Shown here in pieces: positions 58,168 to 64,000 of a DNA stretch of 64,000 nucleotides. Numbering within the stretch: the first letter of the stretch is position 1; each line of letters opens with the position of its first letter. The position numbers and the translations under genes were made by a program. The stretch lies in contig JAGVRJ010000005.1 in assembly GCA_019059635.1 (NCBI GenBank), forward strand, positions 744,001 through 808,000, given 5' to 3'. The notes beneath the pieces were generated by a model. The model did not search any database, had not been told where the DNA came from, and saw nothing but the letters and a program-made list of their open reading frames with translations. The DNA is from Proales similis. Lineage: Eukaryota > Rotifera > Eurotatoria > Ploima > Proalidae.

Positions 58168-58744
58168 CTTGCTCGTACAAACTGCTGAACACACTGTTGC
58201 TGTGCGTCTGATGAATGCTGGGATTCAAGTCGACCATGGCCGACACAGACGGGCTTCGGCTGGGTATGTTAGCTGTAATGTTGCTATGCTTGCTGCTCGA
58301 GTTCTTTTGCTTGTTGGCATCCGAACGGTGATAGTAGTGATGATGAACGTGGTAGTGGCTGAGCTTGTGACTGCCATGCCTTGACGATGTTGCTTGATCA
58401 GCGCCCGACGTCTGCATCTGACTCAGAGATGCTTCTTGCGACGACTGAATTGACAACGATCTCTTGAGCGTAGTTACTGTCTCACCACGTCTGCTGATTC
58501 GTATTTCCGCGATCTTGTTCGAATTAATCGACGAATCTTCTTGCCCTCTTGTGCTCTTTGCTCGCGAGCGAGAGCTCTTCCGCTGAGCGCCACTGTGACT
58601 CGTGCGCACAGAAATAATTATATTGCGACTTGACGCCTCAATTTTTCCCTCCAGTTCGCCGTCCACGATTTCCAACGTTCGATCAATGCTCGGCTGAGTG
58701 TGGCTTGAAGACTTGTTTGGCTTACGCTGCGACACGATTGCTGC
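58168..58744 (-). other. PDE1: PDE1 alternative 5' coding exon (Ser/His-rich)
   Basis: A 577-nt stretch open throughout in one minus-strand frame, bounded by an acceptor (CTGAAAG) and a strong donor (CAAG/GTAGGT). It ends in phase 1, the phase needed to join PDE1 exon 2 at 56325. The encoded about 192 residues are rich in Ser, Lys and His (HYHVHHHYYHRSD) with no recognised domain. It lacks an ATG near its 5' end, so a further upstream exon would supply the start, or an internal Met is used. Assignment to PDE1 rests on strand, phase and open length. Confidence 0.5.
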
Positions 58745-60834
58745 CTTTCAGTTGAAATCAGTTTGTCGGATTTTGTTTGTCGGGTTTAAATGACCAGACT
58801 GAAAGTAGAGCTTCTTTTCTGCGGCTTTATTTGATTTTGTTATCTTGTCTCGCCTGGCTAAATCTGCTTGTGCTGCTAGCGTTGCGTTGATGGCGTTCGA
58901 TGTGTCTAAATCTAAATTTAGGCTGCTTAGCCAAGTGATGGAATATTTGAGAGAAGCGAAAATAGACGAAACAAGTCTCGTTTAATTCTGTTAATAAATA
59001 AACACGGTTATTTAAAGCAGCAACGACAACACGAGCGGAATAATCCACGCGTATTTCCCCAGGATTTTATTTCAGCCGAGACAAGACAGAATGCGTTTGA
59101 TGATGAATGTCAAGAAAGCTTGTCGGTGGTGAGAAGCTTATGTGCATTGGCGAGATAGACGAACGCCGCCAATCAGTTGACAAGGTAGCACGAAAACTGA
59201 TGAGATCGGCAGCGCAATTATAGCTCTCTGGCAGAAAAGAAAAAGCCAAATCGACAGAGGCAAAGACGCCCCTCAGATTTGTACACATTGAACAAACTAA
59301 ATTCCGCTTTTGACTGGAACTAGAGGATTAGAATTCGGGAAGCGCAATGGAACCAAATGCTGAATACGGAATTTGATTTTTTTTTTCTCTTATTTTAAAT
59401 AATGGCTGATTTACAGGAAGAGCTTGGGCTGACGCAGGTCTGATTTCATTTGACACTCATCCAATTTTTAATTTATTCGCTTATCAATAAGCTGGAAATC
59501 TCTCGCTTCGGTTCTATCTCCCTGCTCTGCTCTCTCGCTGCTCTCTATGGTTACGAAAATATGATTAGAGAATATGCTGCTTGATGTGACGGATAAGCGC
59601 AAGAGCGTGAAGCAAACAACGCGCTCGCTCGTCCAAATGACGCGAACCAATTTTGCTGGCAATTTAATTAGAATTCTAGGCCCGAGTAATTACAAGCATG
59701 TTAGCAAGGAGAAGCTGCACGGTGTGCAGCCGGTCCTCCTTGCTTGCTCATTGTGATCCAATATGCTGCAACTGATGCATCTGATTAATGCCTGGCTTCG
59801 GGCGTTGCTTTAATAAAACTCAAAAGCCAAACATGGGCGTCTGTTATGTCCGTCAGCAATTGCAATTGCGCTATCTTGCCTATCAGGGCGCATCAAAAGT
59901 ACAAAGACCGTGACTGCGAAATTCATTTACTAGACTAATTCTGGATGGCACTGATCAGGATGATGATGATGATTAAGATGTCATAATTGGCCAAGCATGC
60001 AGTTCATTGTGACGAAAAAGTCGATTAACGTCACTGCTCTTTGCTTCTTCTTTCAAATTATCCGTTTTCGGCTCTTTTCCTTATGAATATCTTGCATTTT
60101 CAAAAAGGTTCCAGGGCATATTATGGGCACGAACACGGGTTCGGCAATTGCCGTTTTCAAAGTCGCTTTCGATTAGGCCATGTTTCGATTTGCCGCTCTA
60201 CTGTTCTGTTTGTGGGGTGGGAACCTTTGATAAGAGGATGAAAAGGAGAAATTTTTCTGTTTTCGGCCATGCATTACGACAAGCTTGTCAATAAGATCGG
60301 CAATTCAGCCCTGATGCGCAAATATAATTACCCAAGACATTTTCGACTGACGCGAGTCAGATGCAGTCTTAATGCAATTAACCGTTCAGGCATGACAAGG
60401 TTCAATCAAAAGAGAAACGGGTCGCATCTTACGGATGAGCGGCTAATTTTGGCCAGAATAAGCGTTCATCTGTCTGTCTGTCTGAACGGGGTTCATGGGC
60501 CTGTTGTTTGTGACCTCTCACGCGCTCTGGTTGCATTCAATCGAATCGGACAAATAATTCAAGTAAATTGGACAAAGAATTCCTGGCGTCGGTGAAATTT
60601 CCACGCAAGGCCTATTGTTCTGAATTTGTGTTTTGTTGAGATTCGAGTGTTGGGAGTTTACCTTCGTCTGAAGACAATTTGCGCGTCGATGCATGTTGGA
60701 AACGGCAAGAATGCGACTCTAGTCTGCATGCATCGCTAAAACGCGTATGCCCCAAGCGTTTGAGAGCTAGCAAGCAGTTTGCTATTTATCTCGGCAAAAC
60801 ACATTCCAGCTGAAAAAGGCCCTCCTGATCTAGC
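58745..60834. other. Intergenic region between PDE1 and SMC1
   Basis: Divergent upstream region of about 2.1 kb with no supported gene. It includes a strong hairpin at 59703-59744, a GAT repeat at about 59961-59975 and a CTGT repeat at about 60471-60486. Confidence 0.4.
59703..59744. repeat. Two-step inverted repeat (hairpin)
   Basis: Outer arms AGCAAGGAG and CTCCTTGCT (9 bp) and inner arms GCTGCAC and GTGCAGC (7 bp) around a 3-nt loop, with a small asymmetric internal loop. All bases in the arms pair. Confidence 0.85.
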
Positions 60835-63800
60835 ATGGGCTACTTGAAGCAGATCGAGCTTGAAAACTTCAAGTCGTACAAAGGACTGGTCAAAATTGGC
60901 CCGTTTCGCTCGTTCACAGCCATAATCGGACCGAATGGCTCGGGAAAGTCCAACCTGATGGACGCCATTTGTTTTGTGCTCGGCGAGACGACCAAGAACC
61001 TGAGAGTTAAAAAACTGAGCGAACTCATACATGGAGCTCCGATCGGCAAGCCAGTGTCCAATCGAGCAAGTGTCAGTTTCGTCTACTCGTACGGCGATCA
61101 GACAAGCGAAGAGATAAACGAGTCGCGCAACGACGACGAAGACTCGTCCGACGTAGAGGGCGCCAATCTGGTCAAATTCACTCGAACCATTCACGGCTCC
61201 TCGTCCGAGTACAGAATCGACGGACGCGTGGTCAGTGCGATCGACTATCAAAACGAATTGGAGAAGATTGGCATCTACTTGAAGGCGAAGAATTTCCTCG
61301 TCTACCAAGGCCAGGTCGAGTCGTTGGCAATCAAGAATCCAAAAGAGCTGACCAACATGTTCGAGGAAATCAGCCGCTCGTGTGAGCTGCGCGAGGAGTA
61401 CGAAAAGCTTAAAGGCGAAATGGAAAAGGCAGAGAAGGAGACGCAAGAGAACTTTCAGAAGAAGAGAGGCGCTGCTGCGCAGAAAAAAGAGGCTCGAATG
61501 GAAAAGGAAGAGGCAGAAAAGTGTGCCAAGCTTCGCACAGAGCTAAACGAGAACGAACTTCAACTCAGATTGTTTCAGCTTTACCACAACGAGCAGAGCA
61601 TTGAACAAGTGCAGTCCGAACTGGACAAGCGGCAAGACGAAATGCGCGTGCTGGACGAGGCCAAGTCCGAACTTGACGATGAGATGAAGGACCAACGACG
61701 CCGACACGGGCAAGAAATGCGCGAAATGACTCGGGTGCAAGAAGACATACGCGAGCTCGAGGCCAAACTCGGCCGTCTCAAGCCCCAATTCATCAAGACC
61801 AAGGAGAGCTCGACTCATATTCAAAAGAAGGCCGACACGGCTCGACAGTGTTACGAGACAGCGCAGCGTGCGCACAAGACGCACGAAGAGGAGGTGGCCA
61901 CTATCGAAGCAGAGCTTGATCAGCTCAATAAGGACATGAGCGAGTTTGAGGCTTCAACGATGGCATCGGCCGGCGGCCACGGACAGCTTGAGCTTCGCCA
62001 GTCACAAATGAAAACCTATCAGCAGCTGAAAGAGAAAGCCTCCCAGCAGACGAGCAGCCTAAAAGAGCAAGTGGACGCATTCAAACGAGAGCAAAAGATC
62101 GACCAAGATCAGCTGGAGAACGAGAAGCGCAAGCGAAACGACGGCCAGCAAAAGGTAAAGCAAAAGGAGCTCGAGTTGAACGAGCAGAAGCTCAAGCTGA
62201 GCAAGCTATGCGAATACATCGCCGAGACCGAGCAGCAGATCGGACAAGAGCAGCGCAACGAGAAAGAGCTGAGCGAGCAAGTGGAAGGAGCGCAAGACAA
62301 GTGCAAACAGCTCGAGGACGAGCTCGGCAAAGTAATGGGCGAGATCGGCGACGCTCGCATCGACAAGTTCGAGTCGTCCAGAAATCAGAAAAGAGCCGAG
62401 CTCATTGAGCAGTTGAAGAGGAAATTTCCGGGCGTGATTGGTCGCCTGCTCGATCACTGTGAGCCGGTGCATCGCAAATACCAAGTGGCCTTGACCAAAG
62501 TGATGGGCAAGAGCATGGACGCGATTGTATGCGACACTGAACGAACTGCCCGAGACTGCATCCAGTACATGAAGGAGCAGCACTTGCCCTGCGAGACCTT
62601 TTACGCTCTCGACTACATTGACGCCCCACAGCCGGACGAGCGACTCAGAGAGATTAGGCAGCCTCGACACACAAAGCTCCTGTTCGATGTGTGCAAATTC
62701 AATCCGCCCCAAGTGAAGCGGGCGCTCTTGTTCGCTGTTGGCAACTGTCTCGTCTGCGAGACTGACGAAGATGCTCGCACGCTTGCGTTCAACTCTGGCC
62801 GAACAAGACACAAGGTCGTGTCGCTGGACGGAACTCTATTCCAGAAGAGCGGCATGATCTCGGGCGGCTCGAGTGACCTCAAGCAAAAAGCCAAACGCTG
62901 GGACGAAAAGCACATGGAAACTCTTCGAGCCAAAAAGGAGGATCTCACCAATCGGCTGAAGGAACAAGTGAGACAGAGACGCAGGGAGCCGGAGCTAGTC
63001 GACCTTCGATCCAACATTCGCGCTCTCGAATATCGCCTCAAGTATTCGCAGCAAAACCGCGAGACACTCGAGTCCCGTACTGTGCCGGCGTTGGAAAAAG
63101 AACTCGAAAAGCTGAGACGAGAAGCATCAAACGGCGACCAAGTAGAGCCGATTGAGACGCGCATCGCCGAACGGGCGCAAAAGCTTGCAAAGCTGAAAAA
63201 CGAGCTGGACGCAATCGAGGACAAAATCTTCGAGCAGTTCTGTGTCGAGATCGGCGTTTCAAATATTCGAGTATACGAAGAGCGTGAGCTGGCAGGCGAA
63301 CAAGAGAAAGTGAAGGAAAGAATGAGATTCGAAGAGAGACGCACTCGTCTCAACACTCAGCTCGAGTTTGAGCGTTCGCGTGACACAAACAAAGCACTGG
63401 AGCGATGGGAACGCGAGCTCAAATCGAGCGAACAAGAGCTGGAGCGTCTGAAAAAAGAAGAAGCGAGTCTGGCGCAGAAAATGCAGTCGCTCGAGAAAGA
63501 GATAGACACGAAGCGGCAAAAGCTCGACAAACTGAAGCAGAACGCTCAGGCAGTAGATGCCGACACTGCCGAACTGAAAGGCCGTCTAAGCGCTCATCAC
63601 AAGGAAGTGAACGAGCTGAGAAAGAAAATGAACGCGCTTGAGGCAAAAATGATGGACAAGCGGCTAGAGAGGCATGGAATACTAAAGAACGCCAAGCTCG
63701 AGCTCGTTCAGCTTCCAATGTTGGTCGGAGAGATGGACGACATAAGCGAAGAAGACCCGATGCCAGGAACGCAGCTGACCACTGGTCTGTCGACCGACAC

Positions 63801-64000
63801 CGGCTCGTTGAACACTCTGAGCACGAACGACCAGAACACGCTGTTCGAACGAGAGGCTCGCATTCGCCTCGACTACAAACGCCTGAGTGGCGACCTGACC
63901 GATTTGGACACCCGTGACGAGATCGAAAAGGTGCAAAACAAGTTGTCGAATCGAATTGAAGAGTTAAAGGAGCTGCTCGCTCACTACGCAATTCCAAACA
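60835..64000 (+). CDS. SMC1A: SMC1 cohesin subunit (3' end beyond window)
   Basis: One uninterrupted frame of 1055 codons to the right edge, with no stop. It starts MGYLKQIELENFKSYKG, as in animal SMC1. Walker A GPNGSGKS is at 32-39, followed by the SMC1 block LMDAICFVLGETTKNLRVKKL and the Q-loop region FLVYQGQVESLA. Long heptad coiled coils flank the hinge (about 530-680; FPGVIGRLLDHCEPVHRKYQ...ALTKVMGKSMDAIVCD and VVSLDGTLFQKSGMISGGSSDLK). The second coiled coil runs to the window end; the signature, Walker B and C-terminal head lie outside. Role: ATPase arm of cohesin. The lack of any intron over 3.1 kb contrasts with its neighbours. Confidence 0.95.
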   Translation, partial: MGYLKQIELENFKSYKGLVKIGPFRSFTAIIGPNGSGKSNLMDAICFVLGETTKNLRVKKLSELIHGAPIGKPVSNRASVSFVYSYGDQTSEEINESRNDDEDSSDVEGANLVKFTRTIHGSSSEYRIDGRVVSAIDYQNELEKIGIYLKAKNFLVYQGQVESLAIKNPKELTNMFEEISRSCELREEYEKLKGEMEKAEKETQENFQKKRGAAAQKKEARMEKEEAEKCAKLRTELNENELQLRLFQLYHNEQSIEQVQSELDKRQDEMRVLDEAKSELDDEMKDQRRRHGQEMREMTRVQEDIRELEAKLGRLKPQFIKTKESSTHIQKKADTARQCYETAQRAHKTHEEEVATIEAELDQLNKDMSEFEASTMASAGGHGQLELRQSQMKTYQQLKEKASQQTSSLKEQVDAFKREQKIDQDQLENEKRKRNDGQQKVKQKELELNEQKLKLSKLCEYIAETEQQIGQEQRNEKELSEQVEGAQDKCKQLEDELGKVMGEIGDARIDKFESSRNQKRAELIEQLKRKFPGVIGRLLDHCEPVHRKYQVALTKVMGKSMDAIVCDTERTARDCIQYMKEQHLPCETFYALDYIDAPQPDERLREIRQPRHTKLLFDVCKFNPPQVKRALLFAVGNCLVCETDEDARTLAFNSGRTRHKVVSLDGTLFQKSGMISGGSSDLKQKAKRWDEKHMETLRAKKEDLTNRLKEQVRQRRREPELVDLRSNIRALEYRLKYSQQNRETLESRTVPALEKELEKLRREASNGDQVEPIETRIAERAQKLAKLKNELDAIEDKIFEQFCVEIGVSNIRVYEERELAGEQEKVKERMRFEERRTRLNTQLEFERSRDTNKALERWERELKSSEQELERLKKEEASLAQKMQSLEKEIDTKRQKLDKLKQNAQAVDADTAELKGRLSAHHKEVNELRKKMNALEAKMMDKRLERHGILKNAKLELVQLPMLVGEMDDISEEDPMPGTQLTTGLSTDTGSLNTLSTNDQNTLFEREARIRLDYKRLSGDLTDLDTRDEIEKVQNKLSNRIEELKELLAHYAIPN

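Noticed and set aside
59402-59440. Small exon MADLQEELGLTQ ending at a GT
   Set aside because: No in-frame continuation or partner exon could be found downstream.
60269-60595. 108-codon plus-strand open frame upstream of SMC1
   Set aside because: No recognisable domain, no splice continuity with SMC1, and a length plausible by chance.
60736-61446. 236-codon minus-strand open frame
   Set aside because: Shadow of the SMC1 coding strand, with no protein-like features of its own.

Overview
The window is nuclear DNA from an animal with a compact, intron-rich genome. Genes lie on both strands about every 2-4 kb. Introns that can be fixed by reading frame are mostly 56-66 nt with GT..AG ends, and CpG is not visibly depleted. 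Conserved metazoan genes (nucleoporin, troponin T, BMAL/cycle, APC5, SMC1, PDE1, srGAP) rule out bacteria and fungi. The troponin T carries a long C-terminal glutamate tail and a pair of mutually exclusive exons like those of insect TnT, which points to an arthropod or related ecdysozoan. The species cannot be named from the sequence alone. No transposon, CRISPR, viral or bacterial segment was recognised.

Layout, left to right. 1-7.4 kb: Nup153 and troponin T (+). 7.5-15.6 kb: a PRMT6-like methyltransferase, cycle/BMAL and NASP (all -). 16.6-23.9 kb: SFT2, SSRP1 and APC5 (all +). 24.0-27.9 kb: a RING/coiled-coil protein and a degenerate APH/choline-kinase-like protein (both -). 28.5-29.1 kb: two tandem U1 snRNA genes (+), the second with an altered 5' recognition sequence. 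29.3-31.5 kb: a DDX43-like KH/DEAD-box helicase (-). 33.8-40.5 kb: a slit-robo-type RhoGAP (+). 40.8-44.5 kb: RABIF/Mss4 and DDX54, tightly spaced (both -). 45.1-52.2 kb: UQCRH, NSMCE2, an APPBP2-like protein with a CARD-like N-terminus, and SFSWAP (all +). 52.6-58.7 kb: PDE1 (-). 60.8 kb to the right edge: SMC1 (+), cut by the window.

The genes do not form one pathway. There are thematic groups typical of housekeeping regions: chromatin and cell cycle (NASP, SSRP1, APC5, NSMCE2, SMC1), RNA processing and ribosome assembly (U1 x2, SFSWAP, DDX54, DDX43), and signalling or contraction (TnT, PDE1, srGAP). Exon boundaries were set by consensus splice sites plus reading-frame continuity; every multi-exon model listed closes in frame, but none is confirmed by transcripts.

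The most notable observations are: the structurally intact variant U1 snRNA gene (C9 to U, changed U1-70K loop, compensated stems); SSRP1 without an HMG box; a CARD-like domain fused to APPBP2; alternative srGAP C-termini that both end in a PDZ-ligand-type tail; a Ser/His-rich alternative 5' coding exon of PDE1; the TnT exon pair; and poly(A) signals overlapping or abutting stop codons.
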